Shown here: positions 19,298 through 29,349 of the stretch, piece by piece
Position numbering within the stretch: position 1 is the first letter of the stretch
Layout of the letters: each line of letters begins with the position of its first letter
Assembly: GCA_903914535.1 (NCBI GenBank)
Contig: CAIWPG010000017.1
Span: 1 to 42,879, forward strand
DNA: 42,879 nt
DNA from: an uncultured Oxalobacteraceae bacterium
Lineage (GTDB): Bacteria > Pseudomonadota > Gammaproteobacteria > Burkholderiales > Burkholderiaceae_D
Direction of reading: 5' to 3'
Position numbers and translations under genes: made by a program
Notes under the pieces: model-generated
What the model was told of the DNA's origin: nothing
The model's database searches: none
The model's input: only the letters and a program-made list of their open reading frames with translations

Positions 19298-20533
19298 TTA
19301 CTTTTTTATTTTTTCTGTCTGACGCACGGCACGAATACGCGCAGTACGAATTTCTTCCGCTATTTTTTGTACTTGTCCGGGAAAACGCTGTGCAGTTGCC
19401 TGAGCAATCTGACCTGCCGGTACCGCTTGCGCAGCCTGCAAAACACGCTCCAGATAATCGTGCTGCGGAAACTGCACATCAGGTAAATCAGCACGCCCAA
19501 ACCAATCCGAAGCAGCTGCACACAACATCTCAGAAAAACGTGCCGGCTTACGAAAGGCATCACAACGCTCCAGCAAGCTCACTATCGTATCAGCACGCAA
19601 CTCACCGGCCCGGCCCACGTTCCCGTGATCACGCGCTGTCATTATCGCCAGATCACGCACTTCGGACGGTGTTTTCAGGCGAGCACAGACTTGCTGAACC
19701 AAAACAACACCACGCTCTTCATGACCACGATGATGCGGCCAGCATTCCGCAGGCGTATTTCCTTTTCCTAAATCGTGCAATAAAGCAGCCCAACGTACCG
19801 CCAGAGAATAATTCCGGGCCGCAGCATAATCCACCACCAGCATCACATGTATTCCGGTATCAATCTCGGGATGATACTCAGGCGGCTGCGGGACACCCCA
19901 CAAGGCATCAAGCTCCGGCATAATGCGCGCCAGCGCACCACACTCCCGCAATACCATAAACATGCGTGACGGACGCTGTTCCATCAGTCCGCGTGCCAGC
20001 TCTTGCCAGACCCGTTCAGGCACAAGCGCATCAACCTCACCGGCAGCCACCATGCCACGCATCAGCGCCATTGTCTCCGGTGCTACGGTAAAGTCGCCAA
20101 ACCGCGCTGCAAACCGCGCTATACGTAAAATACGTACCGGGTCTTCTGCAAATGCTGCCGACACATGCCGGAACACTCTGGCAGCCAGATCCAGCTGACC
20201 ACCATAAGGGTCAATAATGGTGCCGTCTTCCGCCCGCGCCATCGCATTCACAGTCAGATCACGACGAAATAAATCCTGTTCCAGCGTCACATCCGGCGCA
20301 CAATGAAAAACAAAACCGTGATAACCGGGAGCGCTTTTCCGTTCAGTACGTGCCAGTGCATATTCTGCGTGCGTCTCCGGGTGCAAAAATACCGGAAAAT
20401 CACTCCCCACCGGCGTGTAACCCAGCGCCACCATCTGTTCCGGCGTCGCACCCAACACAACATAATCCTGATCTTTCACGGGCAATCCCAACAGGGCATC
20501 ACGCACAGCACCGCCAACACAAAATACATTCAT
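19298..20533 (-). CDS. cca: Multifunctional CCA-adding tRNA nucleotidyltransferase
   Basis: A 411-residue class II nucleotidyltransferase that builds or repairs the 3' CCA of tRNAs. N-terminal head: VGGAVRDALLG (residues 6-16) followed by the metal-binding D-x-D of VKDQDYVVLG (Asp21, Asp23), then RRDLTVNAMA. The C-terminal part carries an HD phosphohydrolase domain (LLHDLGKG, then HHRGHEERG), as in the E. coli enzyme. The start ATG at 20533-20531 fits the family; the open frame extends upstream without homology. Followed by a low-GC stretch before pxpB. Confidence 0.95.
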   Translation of the reverse strand: MNVFCVGGAVRDALLGLPVKDQDYVVLGATPEQMVALGYTPVGSDFPVFLHPETHAEYALARTERKSAPGYHGFVFHCAPDVTLEQDLFRRDLTVNAMARAEDGTIIDPYGGQLDLAARVFRHVSAAFAEDPVRILRIARFAARFGDFTVAPETMALMRGMVAAGEVDALVPERVWQELARGLMEQRPSRMFMVLRECGALARIMPELDALWGVPQPPEYHPEIDTGIHVMLVVDYAAARNYSLAVRWAALLHDLGKGNTPAECWPHHRGHEERGVVLVQQVCARLKTPSEVRDLAIMTARDHGNVGRAGELRADTIVSLLERCDAFRKPARFSEMLCAAASDWFGRADLPDVQFPQHDYLERVLQAAQAVPAGQIAQATAQRFPGQVQKIAEEIRTARIRAVRQTEKIKK

Positions 20534-20608
20534 CAGACACTCACTTTGTACGCTTAAAACAGACGCACCACTATTCTTAAAACAAGTCAATATTACTTAA
20601 TTGCCAGA

Positions 20609-21313
20609 CTACTTATGATCCGGCAAAAATTCAGATTCGGCCTGCGCATCACGCATCCAGGCAGCCACTGCCGGGTGTGCAATTATCCTTTCCACATAGG
20701 CTTGCAAAGCAGGAGCCAAAAATACACCATAGGTGCGAAAGCGCATAACGACCGGTGCAAAATACGCATCAGCAATAGAAAAATCGCCAAACAAAAAACG
20801 ATGATGCCCGTATCTGGACAGGCAATCTTCCCATATCTCTGAAATACGGCCAATATCAGCCTGCGTCTGCGGCGTGCGTCCGGCACCGGGAAAACTGCCA
20901 CGGATATCCATCGTCATGGAAGTACGTAATGCCACAAAACTCGTATGCATTTCCGCGCAAACACTACGGGCAGCAGCGCGGGCAGCAACCGGCTGCGGCC
21001 ATAAATTTTCTTTTGGAAATTGCTCTGCCAGATACTCACAAATAGATAACGAATCCCAGACAGTAATATCCCGGTCTACCAGAACAGGAACCCGGCCGGC
21101 AGGAGAATACTCCGCAATATTGGTAACCGTATCCGGCTGATCCAGCAAGATACGCACTTCTCTGAAAGGGATGCCGAATGCCTTCATCACCACCCACGGA
21201 CGCATCGACCACGAGGAATAATTTTTATTGCCGATAACTAAAATGAGTTCAGCACGCCGGGCATGTTCCAACACAGCAGAAACCTGTGTATCCGCATCGG
21301 TATTTTGCATCAT
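20609..21313 (-). CDS. Glutathione S-transferase family protein
   Basis: A 234-residue GST. After an unusual N-terminal extension of about 22 residues, the thioredoxin-like domain reads LILVIGNKNYSSWSMRPWVVMKAFGIPF; the serine-rich NYSSWS segment holds the expected active-site serine. AEYSPAGRVPVLVDRDITVWDSLSICEYLAEQFP is the glutathione site. The helical C-terminal domain ends with FLFGDFSIADAYFAPVVMRFRTYG. Two ATGs are adjacent; AGGAG lies 7 bases before the first (21313), supporting the extended start. It lies upstream of cca on the same strand, with a gap of 75 bases. Substrate unknown. Confidence 0.9.
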   Translation of the reverse strand: MMQNTDADTQVSAVLEHARRAELILVIGNKNYSSWSMRPWVVMKAFGIPFREVRILLDQPDTVTNIAEYSPAGRVPVLVDRDITVWDSLSICEYLAEQFPKENLWPQPVAARAAARSVCAEMHTSFVALRTSMTMDIRGSFPGAGRTPQTQADIGRISEIWEDCLSRYGHHRFLFGDFSIADAYFAPVVMRFRTYGVFLAPALQAYVERIIAHPAVAAWMRDAQAESEFLPDHK

Positions 21314-21405
21314 TCCTCTACTCCTTATGTTGTTTTTGTTTTACCTGTTGCATTATTACGTTAATTTTTACTGCCGCGATTAACTAACCAAAACCACTCT
21401 TTACA

Positions 21406-23370
21406 TCAGTTCGCCCCGATCACACCCAGACGCGCCTTTAACGATTGCGGCACATTATCAAACAGGGCTGCATAGTAAGTAGCATTAGACATCACATTTT
21501 TTACATAAACACGCGTTTCTGAAAACGGAATGGTTTCTGCAAAAATGGCACCTTCCACTGCCTGCGGCAAACTGGCACGCCAACTGCGGGAGCGCGACGG
21601 GCCAGCGTTATACCCGGCAGTAGCCAGAGGTTGTGAACCGCTAAAATCGGATAACACCATACTCAGGTAACCCGTTCCGAGAGAAATATTCGTTTCGATC
21701 TCATTAACTCTGGATAAATCAAAATCAGCCAGCTTCAATTTTCCTGCCACGTATTTGGCCGTACCCGGCATCACCTGCATTAAACCGGAAGCCCCCACAG
21801 CCGAACGCGCAATCAGCACAAAACGCGACTCCTGGCGGATCAGGCCGTAAACCCACGCCATATCCAGCCCCATTGACTGGGTTGCCTGCACCATGACAGA
21901 ACGGTACGGTGCCGGAAAGCGCTGGCTAAAATTAAATGCTGCTTTAGTTTTATCCGATGTTGACAACATGCGATCCAAAAGTTCATTTTGCCGGGCAAAT
22001 TCTGCCGCAGCCAGTAACTGACTGTCATTCATCTTCCGTAATTCCCAATTCCATTCACGGGCAGCTTCAAAACGCATACCCAAACCATAAAACTGAATTG
22101 CCCGCTGAAAACCGGCATTGGCTGATAATGGTGTCAGGTCAACACTTTTTACCGATGTCGCGGCCGGAATGACGATTTTCTGGCCCAGCTCTTCCATCGC
22201 CAGCTGACCATAAAACTGGGTTTCTCCGGCAATAGACTGAAACAGGTTACGGGCTGCCTCGCGCTGGCCTTCATTAGCATAAGCACGTCCCAGCCAATAC
22301 ACCCAGACAGGCTCACTGCGCAACACCGGCGGCATAGCTTCAATACCCTGCTTTACCCGTGCCCAATCCAGACTGCGCAAAGCACTGCGTACCCGCCACT
22401 GATAAGCATCCAGTGATAAAGGCACATCCTCACCGGCTTTTATCCAATAGGATAAAGCATCTGCCTGTAATTGCTGCGCCGCCGGCAGCGCAATCTGCGC
22501 CCAGGCCACCGCACGCTCACTGCGACTCAGACCAGATTGTATTTTTTGCAATATAGTCACTGCCTGATCCGTATCCGACATCGCCAGCCGCCCCAGTGCA
22601 ATTAATGCCACTTCATGCGCATCTGCCGAGCTTCCCAAGCGTTTGGATAAGACTTTAACCGGACTCTCCAGAACCGCTGCCAGGGCAGGCTGATTCATTA
22701 AAATTGCCAGCTGGGCAGCTGCTGTTCCGGAACGAGATTCTGATGCCCAGCGCATCTGGTTCCACATATCGCTGCGGGTAAACTGCCCCCGCCGCACCAG
22801 ACTATTCAGTAAAGGATAACAACCCTCGCCATATACCTTGGCTGAAGTCAGTAAACTACGTGCCTGATCTGCCACATTAGCACCTTGCTGTAATTTAGAA
22901 AGCAAGGCATAACATTTCAATTGTGTATCATCGTCTAATACAAATTGCGGATAAATCACATCAAAATTAGCCCAGTCATTTTTACGTCCTAACAATAGCA
23001 ACCAGTCATTACGTAAACGATCGGCAATAGCACTACCTTCATACCGCGTCAAAAACACCTGAACATCTGCAACACTCGCGTTACGCAGGTCAGCTTTTAA
23101 GCGATAATATTCAACGTAAGAAGGAAGCGCATAACTGCCTAACTGATTAGCAAGAGTTTGTGCGCGCACCCCGTCTTCTTTTACTGCGGCATCCTTAAGT
23201 GCAATAAAAAGCTGATCATCACTGGTCAATGTGACAGCAGGAGCACAGGATGCAGGCAATGGAAGAAATCCCATCCATGTACTAAACAGGGTAAGCACCA
23301 GCAGCGAACTCACATGACAAGGAAAGGAAGAACCGGAGCGCAAACTCAGGCGTATAAATAATTTCAACAT
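21406..23370 (-). CDS. slt: Soluble lytic murein transglycosylase (Slt family)
   Basis: About 654 residues. An N-terminal hydrophobic segment (about residues 20-38, LLVLTLFSTWMGFLPL) ends in ASCA, consistent with export. A long helical superhelical U/L-domain follows, then a C-terminal SLT catalytic domain: GLIRQESRF with the catalytic Glu near 514, SAVGASGLMQVMPGTAKYVA, ATAGYNAGPSRSRSW and ETRVYVKNVMSN. It cleaves peptidoglycan glycan strands forming 1,6-anhydro ends in the periplasm. The start is uncertain: the frame is open to 23469 but only via a TTG; the ATG at 23370 has no good ribosome-binding site but gives a plausible signal sequence. Divergent from the formyl-THF cyclo-ligase gene. 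Confidence 0.9.
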   Translation of the reverse strand: MLKLFIRLSLRSGSSFPCHVSSLLVLTLFSTWMGFLPLPASCAPAVTLTSDDQLFIALKDAAVKEDGVRAQTLANQLGSYALPSYVEYYRLKADLRNASVADVQVFLTRYEGSAIADRLRNDWLLLLGRKNDWANFDVIYPQFVLDDDTQLKCYALLSKLQQGANVADQARSLLTSAKVYGEGCYPLLNSLVRRGQFTRSDMWNQMRWASESRSGTAAAQLAILMNQPALAAVLESPVKVLSKRLGSSADAHEVALIALGRLAMSDTDQAVTILQKIQSGLSRSERAVAWAQIALPAAQQLQADALSYWIKAGEDVPLSLDAYQWRVRSALRSLDWARVKQGIEAMPPVLRSEPVWVYWLGRAYANEGQREAARNLFQSIAGETQFYGQLAMEELGQKIVIPAATSVKSVDLTPLSANAGFQRAIQFYGLGMRFEAAREWNWELRKMNDSQLLAAAEFARQNELLDRMLSTSDKTKAAFNFSQRFPAPYRSVMVQATQSMGLDMAWVYGLIRQESRFVLIARSAVGASGLMQVMPGTAKYVAGKLKLADFDLSRVNEIETNISLGTGYLSMVLSDFSGSQPLATAGYNAGPSRSRSWRASLPQAVEGAIFAETIPFSETRVYVKNVMSNATYYAALFDNVPQSLKARLGVIGAN

Positions 23371-23507
23371 GGCATAAACCAAATAAGGTAAATCAATAAA
23401 TAAAGCAAAAAACAAAACAGAAAGCACCGCAAACGCAAGAAAAAATAAGTCCGTCAACCCGAGATACAAGAATACCAGAGTCAGCAGCTCCCAGTTAATT
23501 TAATGCA

Positions 23508-24050
23508 ATGAATATGATAAACAAAACCGTACAACGTGGCGAACTCCTCGCCGCCAGGCGCGCAATCACACAAAAACAACGTCAGGAATGGGATCAGCAA
23601 ATTGCCGGTCAGGTTTTAGTGTGGTGCCGTACGCACCCGGTCAAGTGTATCGGCATTTACAGCCCGATCCAGTCAGAACCGGATCTGCGCGCAATTTTTC
23701 CGGAGATAGCGACACTGGGAATACAACTGGCGCTGCCAACTGCCCCCATCAGAAATCAATCACTGGTTTTTCTGGCATGGGAACCGGGACAGGCGCTGAT
23801 GAAAGACCGTTACGGTGTACTTATCCCAACCGAAACAGCAACGGTCGTACAACCCGATGTGTTATTTATTCCCTGTGTCGGTTATAACCTGCGGGGTTTC
23901 CGGCTGGGTTATGGCGGCGGTTTTTATGATCGTACTCTGGCAACAATACCACGCCCCCAGGCAATAGGAATCGCCTACCGGATCGGTTTATGTGACCTGC
24001 AAGAATTCGACTATGACATCCCCATGAATAGCATTATCACAAACTACTAA
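23508..24050 (+). CDS. 5-formyltetrahydrofolate cyclo-ligase
   Basis: A 180-residue enzyme of the MTHFS family (YgfA-like in E. coli) that converts 5-formyl-THF to 5,10-methenyl-THF with ATP. Hallmarks are the N-terminal basic LLAARRAIT, IYSPIQSEPDL, LIPTE, and the nucleotide-binding loop RLGYGGGFYDRTL (about residues 132-144). Start ATG at 23508 by homology; a second ATG two codons later is possible and no ribosome-binding site decides. Single gene; a 407-base gap follows. Confidence 0.93.
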   Translation: MNMINKTVQRGELLAARRAITQKQRQEWDQQIAGQVLVWCRTHPVKCIGIYSPIQSEPDLRAIFPEIATLGIQLALPTAPIRNQSLVFLAWEPGQALMKDRYGVLIPTETATVVQPDVLFIPCVGYNLRGFRLGYGGGFYDRTLATIPRPQAIGIAYRIGLCDLQEFDYDIPMNSIITNY

Positions 24051-24207
24051 ATTCACCAATTTTCGGCTATAGTCTGACGGTTATTTTTTTACCATTAATT
24101 TAATGCCTTAAAGAATTATTCTGCTAAATTCTATCGTATAATTGCAAATTTCATATTAGTTAAATACAAGACTTATACCAAGTTACACTGACAGTTACAC
24201 AGGAAAA

Positions 24208-24309
24208 ATGCAAAACCGCAGACAATACTCACGTATGCAAGGTGAAGCAACATTGCTGGAGAAATTTTGCGTAAGCTTTAAAGAAAAACATTCAAAAATT
24301 ATCTTTTAA
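24208..24309 (+). CDS. Possible 33-residue small protein
   Basis: ATG at 24208 preceded by ACAGGAAAA (AGGA, 4-5 bases before the start). The product is basic: it begins MQNRRQYSRMQGEATLLEKF and ends HSKIIF. The stop falls within the loop of the 24285-24330 hairpin. I recognise no family. Short and AT-rich, so chance is a real possibility; the well-placed ribosome-binding site is the main support. Confidence 0.2.
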   Translation: MQNRRQYSRMQGEATLLEKFCVSFKEKHSKIIF

Positions 24310-24330
24310 TTACTTGTTTTTGAATGTTTT
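24285..24330. terminator. AT-rich 14-base perfect hairpin
   Basis: Arms AAAACATTCAAAAA and TTTTTGAATGTTTT with an 18-base loop. It may end transcripts from the cyclo-ligase side or the small frame at 24208; low GC makes it a weak terminator by usual criteria. A protein-binding site is the alternative. Confidence 0.4.
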
Positions 24331-24457
24331 AAATTATTGTGAGTACTAACTAATAAAGACTGGCTCAACACTCCCGCATGGCAATGCTTACCCGCAGCCC
24401 AAAGGTGTTACGCCAGTCCCGCCGAGAACCAAAGCCGGAAACAGGATAATCTATTTC

Positions 24458-26113
24458 ATGCCATCAAATATTTTTGCAAACAGCTCTGCGTTCCAACACC
24501 TGCTCGCTCACGTTAATGACATTAAAGAGACGACAATTAGTCAGCTATTTGAACAGGAACCGGAACGTTTTACGCAATTCTCCCTGGAAGCTGCCGGGTT
24601 GTTTTTAGATTACTCTAAAAACCGGCTCACCGGCACCACGCGGGATTTACTCCTTCAGTTAGCAGAACAGCAGCACGTTGAGCAACAGCGTGATGCCATG
24701 TTTGCAGGGCAAAAAGTTAACTTTACCGAACAGCGTGCCGTACTGCATACCGCACTGCGTGCACCAAAAAACCAGCCGCATTTTTTAGATGGCACCGACA
24801 TCAATCAGCAAATTCACGGCGTGCTGGAGCAAATGCGGGTATTCACAGAACAAATACACCGGGGAGAAAAACGCGGCGTCACCGGTTTACGCTTCACCGA
24901 CATCGTCAATATTGGCATAGGCGGCTCAGATCTGGGACCAAAAATGGTTTGCCATGCCTTGCGCAATATAGCGCGCCCCGATCTGCGTATGCACTTTGTC
25001 TCCAATGTAGACGGCCATGCGCTGGATGCCGTTTTACGCCAGCTTAATCCGGCAAGCACCCTCTTCATTATCGCTTCCAAAACGTTTACTACTGCCGATA
25101 CCATGCTCAACGCCCATTCGGCAAAACGCTGGTTTTTAACATTTTTTTCTGATGCCGGTGTCAGTCACCATTTTGTGGCCGTCTCCAGCAATCCCGCCGC
25201 CGTCAGTCAGTTTGGCATAGACCAAAAAAACAGATTCGATTTCTGGGACTGGGTCGGCGGTCGTTATTCACTGTGGTCGGCGATAGGACTACCTATTGCG
25301 CTGGCACTCGGCTTTGAACACTTCAGGGCGCTGCTGGACGGAGCCTGTGCCATGGATCAGCACTTTCAACATGCACCCCTGGCGCAAAATATGCCGGTGC
25401 TACTGGCATTAACCGGCATCTGGAATCGCAATTTTGAAGAATGCGGCAGCATTTCCATTGCAACCTACCATCAGGATTTACTGTATTTTCCCAATTTCTT
25501 ACAGCAGTTGGATATGGAAAGTAATGGCAAGTGTGTCAATCGGCACGGCCAGGCGACGCAGACAGCAACCGCTCCCGTCATCTGGGGAGATGTAGGCACT
25601 AACGGACAACACGCTTATTTTCAATTTTTACATCAGGGTGCAGACATCACACCGGTGGACTTTATTACATGTATCCGGCCGCAACATGCCCTGCCTGAGC
25701 ACCACACCACCTTACTGGCTAACTGTCTGGCACAATCCAAAGCGCTCATGCTGGGAAAAACCGCACAACAGGCAGAAGAAGAATTACAAGAACAGGGCTT
25801 ATCCCCGCAACAAATTGCTCTGCTGGCACCACACCGCACCTTCCCCGGCAACCGGCCCAGCAACACGATTTTAATGGACACACTCAGCCCTTCGGCGCTG
25901 GGCGCACTCATTGCGCTCTATGAGCACAAAGTCACTGTGCAAGGATTTTGCTGGGGGATCAACAGTTTTGATCAATGGGGCGTCGAGCTGGGCAAAGTAC
26001 TCGCCAAATCAATAGCGGGCACCTTAATCTCATCCGAACCGGATAACAATCACGACGGCTCAACCAAGGGCTTAATTGCCCGAATCAGGGAACGGCAGAA
26101 GTCCCCCCCTTGA
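24458..26113 (+). CDS. pgi: Glucose-6-phosphate isomerase
   Basis: A 551-residue glycolytic/gluconeogenic enzyme interconverting glucose-6-phosphate and fructose-6-phosphate. Signatures present: FTDIVNIGIGGSDLGPKM (about 145-162), VGGRYSLWSAIGLPIAL (about 267), GTNGQHAYFQFLHQG, and the C-terminal INSFDQWGVELGKVLAK. Catalytic Glu and His regions are intact and length is normal. It is followed after 12 bases by a small exported-protein gene, which may be co-transcribed. Confidence 0.97.
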   Translation: MPSNIFANSSAFQHLLAHVNDIKETTISQLFEQEPERFTQFSLEAAGLFLDYSKNRLTGTTRDLLLQLAEQQHVEQQRDAMFAGQKVNFTEQRAVLHTALRAPKNQPHFLDGTDINQQIHGVLEQMRVFTEQIHRGEKRGVTGLRFTDIVNIGIGGSDLGPKMVCHALRNIARPDLRMHFVSNVDGHALDAVLRQLNPASTLFIIASKTFTTADTMLNAHSAKRWFLTFFSDAGVSHHFVAVSSNPAAVSQFGIDQKNRFDFWDWVGGRYSLWSAIGLPIALALGFEHFRALLDGACAMDQHFQHAPLAQNMPVLLALTGIWNRNFEECGSISIATYHQDLLYFPNFLQQLDMESNGKCVNRHGQATQTATAPVIWGDVGTNGQHAYFQFLHQGADITPVDFITCIRPQHALPEHHTTLLANCLAQSKALMLGKTAQQAEEELQEQGLSPQQIALLAPHRTFPGNRPSNTILMDTLSPSALGALIALYEHKVTVQGFCWGINSFDQWGVELGKVLAKSIAGTLISSEPDNNHDGSTKGLIARIRERQKSPP

Positions 26114-26125
26114 GTAGCGTACTTT

Positions 26126-26623
26126 ATGCTAAACTACAGGCCTCAAGCGTTTGATTTACATCGTTATTTTTCGGATATGAGTATGCAAACCCTGTCAGGC
26201 AATGTTATCTGTAGCGAATTGCACTTGTGTTCACTGACCGGCTCTCCGGTCAGGTTATTGATTGGCTCAGCAAGCAAATCACTGCTCAGCTTATTATTCA
26301 GCACATTATTCATCATCATGTCGCTGTTAAGTATGAACACAGCACAAGCCAGATCGTTTCCGGAGCACGTCAGACAAGGTGCATTTAGCCCGTCAGCCTA
26401 CCCCGCCATCATTATCAACGGGATACAACGCGACGTATCAGCGAATTTACAAATTCGCAATGATCAGGATCTGATCATTATGCCAGCCTCCTTATCCGGC
26501 CCCGATGTCAACATTCTCTACCGTGAAAACAGCCAGAAGCAGATCGAACGCATCTGGATACTGACGGCAGAAGAAGCGCAACAATACGAATGGCAGAAAG
26601 CCCATAATACCCTTCGTCGTTGA
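26126..26623 (+). CDS. Small exported protein of unknown function
   Basis: Up to 165 residues; the start is uncertain. A hydrophobic stretch (LLSLLFSTLFIIMSLLSM) followed by NTAQA and then RSFPEHVRQGAF is a signal peptide with a probable cut after AQA. Measured from the ATG at 26126 the region before it is about 50 residues too long; starts at ATG 26177 or TTG 26258 would give a more usual signal peptide. The mature part of about 90 residues is predicted beta-rich (YPAIIINGIQRDV, QDLIIMPASL, RIWILTAEEAQQYE). Proteins of this pattern sit before miaB in related genomes as far as I recall; function unknown. A periplasmic location is likely. Confidence 0.65.
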   Translation: MLNYRPQAFDLHRYFSDMSMQTLSGNVICSELHLCSLTGSPVRLLIGSASKSLLSLLFSTLFIIMSLLSMNTAQARSFPEHVRQGAFSPSAYPAIIINGIQRDVSANLQIRNDQDLIIMPASLSGPDVNILYRENSQKQIERIWILTAEEAQQYEWQKAHNTLRR

Positions 26624-26761
26624 ATGCAGGCACCACATCAGCCGGGTCCGGATTGCTCCGGGTTCACTCCTGATCCTTTCGTTAAGGTGCGCACACAACA
26701 CGCAAACGATGCGGGCTGATACACCATACACACTGTACGCACTCTTATACTGACTCTTTCA

Positions 26762-28177
26762 ATGCAAAAAAAAGTATTTATTAAAACATTCGGCTGTCAG
26801 ATGAACGAATACGATTCCGACAAAATGGCCGATGTGCTCAATCTCTCCGATGATATGATCAAAACCGATAAGGTCGAAGAGGCTGATATCGTTTTACTTA
26901 ACACATGTTCCGTCCGTGAAAAAGCCCAGGAAAAAGTCTTCTCCGATCTCGGCCGCCTGCGCGAACTCAAATTAAAACGCCCCGGCCTGATCATCGGCGT
27001 GGGTGGCTGCGTCGCCTCGCAAGAAGGCGAATCCATCATTAAACGCGCACCCTACGTCGATCTGGTATTTGGCCCGCAAACCCTGCATCGCCTGCCGCAA
27101 ATGCTGCAAGACAATCGCGACAGCGGCAAATCGCAAGTCGACATCAGCTTTCCGGAAATCGAAAAATTCGATCACATGCCGCCCGCCAAAGTCGATGGTC
27201 CCACCGCTTTTGTCTCCATCATGGAAGGTTGCAGCAAATACTGCAGTTACTGCGTCGTACCTTACACACGCGGCGAAGAAGTCTCACGCCGCTTTGAAGA
27301 TGTACTGACTGAAGTCGCCGGTCTGGCCGCACAAGGCGTCAAAGAAATCAGTTTTCTGGGTCAGAACGTCAATGCTTTTCGCGGTCTGATGGCCGATGGC
27401 GAAATCGCTGACTTTGCACTTTTAATTGAATACACCGCCGAAATTCCGGGCATAGAACGCATACGCTTCATCACCAGCCACCCCAAAGAATTTACCCAGC
27501 GACTGATAGACACTTACGCCAAAGTACCTAAACTGGTCGACCATCTGTACTTACCGGCACAGCACGGTTCAGACCGGATTTTATCCGCCATGAAACGCGG
27601 CTACACGGTACTGGAATACAAATCCGTCATCCGCCGCCTGCGTCAGGTACGCCCGAACATGTCAATTTCATCCGATTTTATTGTGGGTTTCCCCGGTGAA
27701 ACTGATGCCGATTTTGATGCCATGATGAAACTGATCGATGACATTGGCTTTGATAACAGCTTCAGCTTTATTTTCAGCCCGCGCCCCGGCACACCAGCTG
27801 CTAATTTAAGCGACGACACGCCGCAAGACGTCAAACTGGAGCGTTTACAACGCCTGCAAGCCGTCATTATCGCCAACGTAAAACGCTACAGCCAGGAAAT
27901 GATAGGCAGCACACAAACCATTCTGGTTGAATGCCCTACCGTCAAAGACCCGAATGAACTGCAAGGCCGTACAGAAAACAACCGTGTCGTTAATTTTGCC
28001 GGTCCGGCAGAATTAATCGGCCAGCTGGTCGATGTCGTCATTACCCAAAGCTATAATTTTTCACTGCGTGGCGAACTACTGACAAAACCATCCCCAGAAA
28101 AAATAACGACAGCAAGCACTGCACCGGCATCAGCAGTATCATCATCAGCACCAACGCACACCACGACGCAAAATTGA
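26762..28177 (+). CDS. miaB: tRNA i6A37 methylthiotransferase MiaB
   Basis: A 471-residue radical-SAM enzyme that adds a methylthio group to i6A37 of tRNAs. The N-terminal UPF0004 domain has the three cysteines of the auxiliary cluster ([34 protein letters not shown]). The radical-SAM motif CSKYCSYC has Cys157, 161 and 164. A C-terminal TRAM domain ends around residue 445, followed by a low-complexity Ser/Thr/Ala tail. It overlaps phoH by 3 bases (TTGA). It heads the conserved miaB-phoH-ybeY group. Confidence 0.97.
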   Translation: MQKKVFIKTFGCQMNEYDSDKMADVLNLSDDMIKTDKVEEADIVLLNTCSVREKAQEKVFSDLGRLRELKLKRPGLIIGVGGCVASQEGESIIKRAPYVDLVFGPQTLHRLPQMLQDNRDSGKSQVDISFPEIEKFDHMPPAKVDGPTAFVSIMEGCSKYCSYCVVPYTRGEEVSRRFEDVLTEVAGLAAQGVKEISFLGQNVNAFRGLMADGEIADFALLIEYTAEIPGIERIRFITSHPKEFTQRLIDTYAKVPKLVDHLYLPAQHGSDRILSAMKRGYTVLEYKSVIRRLRQVRPNMSISSDFIVGFPGETDADFDAMMKLIDDIGFDNSFSFIFSPRPGTPAANLSDDTPQDVKLERLQRLQAVIIANVKRYSQEMIGSTQTILVECPTVKDPNELQGRTENNRVVNFAGPAELIGQLVDVVITQSYNFSLRGELLTKPSPEKITTASTAPASAVSSSAPTHTTTQN

Positions 28178-29349
28178 AAACCAAAACTACCGTACTTACC
28201 TTTTCTCCTGAGCAACCGCTGGATAACGTCCGGCTGGCGGCTTTATGTGGCCCGATGGATGAGAATCTGCGACAAATTTCCAAGTCGCTGGACGTCTCTT
28301 TATTCAGACGCGGCGATAAATTTATCGTCAGCGGTGATAACGCCGCCCAGGCGATAGTCATACTTGAAAAGTTTTACCACGCAAAACAGAAAATCATTTC
28401 AATTGATGAAGTTCAGCTCGCGCTGGTAGAACAACGCAGTATGGCAGCAAGAGCATCCGGTCATTACGGTAGTTCCGGCATTACCGGTCATGCTGGCAGT
28501 ATCACCGTAACCGGCAATACTGCCAGCGCCGCCAGAACAGCAACTCCGGCAAATAAAACCAAAACGCCGCTCAACCTGCGCAAAACAAAATTAACGCAAA
28601 CGCCAGCCGGCAACGGCACAAATGAAGCAATTCCCGAACTGCTCAGTCCGGCGCTCAAAACCCGCCGCAGCGAATTACGCGGCCGCACGCCAAACCAGAT
28701 AGACTATCTGAACGCCATCATGGATCACGATGTCACTTTCGGCGTTGGCCCGGCAGGTACTGGTAAAACCTATCTGGCCGTAGCCTGTGCTGTTGACGCA
28801 CTGGAACGCGATGCGGTCAAACGCATCATCCTGACACGTCCGGCAGTAGAAGCCGGGGAACGACTGGGATTTTTACCCGGTGATCTGACCCAGAAAATCG
28901 ACCCGTATTTACGCCCGTTATACGATGCACTCTACGACTTGCTGGGAGTAGACCGTACCCAAAAAATGTTTGAACGGCAAGCGATAGAAATTGCGCCGCT
29001 GGCCTACATGCGCGGACGTACTCTCAACCACGCTTTTGTCATTCTGGATGAAGCGCAAAACACCACGCCGGAACAAATGAAAATGTTTTTGACGCGCATA
29101 GGTTTTGGCAGTAAAGCAGTCATCACCGGTGACGTCACACAAATCGACTTGCAGCGTGGTCAAAAGAGTGGCCTGATTGATGCCGTTAACGTACTTAGCG
29201 CTGTACGCGGCATCGCTTTTACCAACTTTAGCAGCCTGGACGTAGTACGCCATCCGCTGGTAGCCCGTATCGTCGATGCCTACGAAGGAGCTGCTGCGAC
29301 CGACTCCGTCAAAAACAACATCACCAAACCAATCAGCCATGCCAGATAA
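28174..29349 (+). CDS. ybeZ: PhoH-like ATPase (YbeZ)
   Basis: A 391-residue PhoH-family P-loop ATPase linked to ribosome and RNA metabolism with YbeY. An N-terminal KH-like region (to about 100) is followed by an Ala/Thr-rich linker and the ATPase domain: Walker A GPAGTGKT (about 192-199), Walker B region FVILDEAQN, and [10 protein letters not shown]. The start is TTG at 28174, whose last two bases belong to the miaB stop codon (TTGA); the first residues [20 protein letters not shown] fit the family, and the next ATG is much too far in. Translation probably depends on coupling to miaB. It overlaps ybeY by 11 bases. Confidence 0.94.
   Translation: MKTKTTVLTFSPEQPLDNVRLAALCGPMDENLRQISKSLDVSLFRRGDKFIVSGDNAAQAIVILEKFYHAKQKIISIDEVQLALVEQRSMAARASGHYGSSGITGHAGSITVTGNTASAARTATPANKTKTPLNLRKTKLTQTPAGNGTNEAIPELLSPALKTRRSELRGRTPNQIDYLNAIMDHDVTFGVGPAGTGKTYLAVACAVDALERDAVKRIILTRPAVEAGERLGFLPGDLTQKIDPYLRPLYDALYDLLGVDRTQKMFERQAIEIAPLAYMRGRTLNHAFVILDEAQNTTPEQMKMFLTRIGFGSKAVITGDVTQIDLQRGQKSGLIDAVNVLSAVRGIAFTNFSSLDVVRHPLVARIVDAYEGAAATDSVKNNITKPISHAR

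Larger units (their letters stand above)
24051..24457. other. 407-base intergenic region before pgi
   Basis: Contains an AT-rich stretch with a 14-base perfect inverted repeat (24285-24298/24317-24330) and a 33-codon open frame (24208-24309) that has an AGGA ribosome-binding site. Both are listed separately. From 24355 the composition returns to the local average and forms the pgi leader, with AGGA about 11 bases before the pgi ATG. Confidence 0.5.

Noticed and set aside
19219-19923. 234-codon open frame opposite cca
   Set aside because: Antisense of the conserved CCA-adding enzyme; very rich in His, Pro and Gln, with no recognisable motif.
26640-26700. Possible tRNA T-arm-like sequence (GGTTCACTCC) before miaB
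   Set aside because: No matching acceptor, D or anticodon stems could be formed around it.
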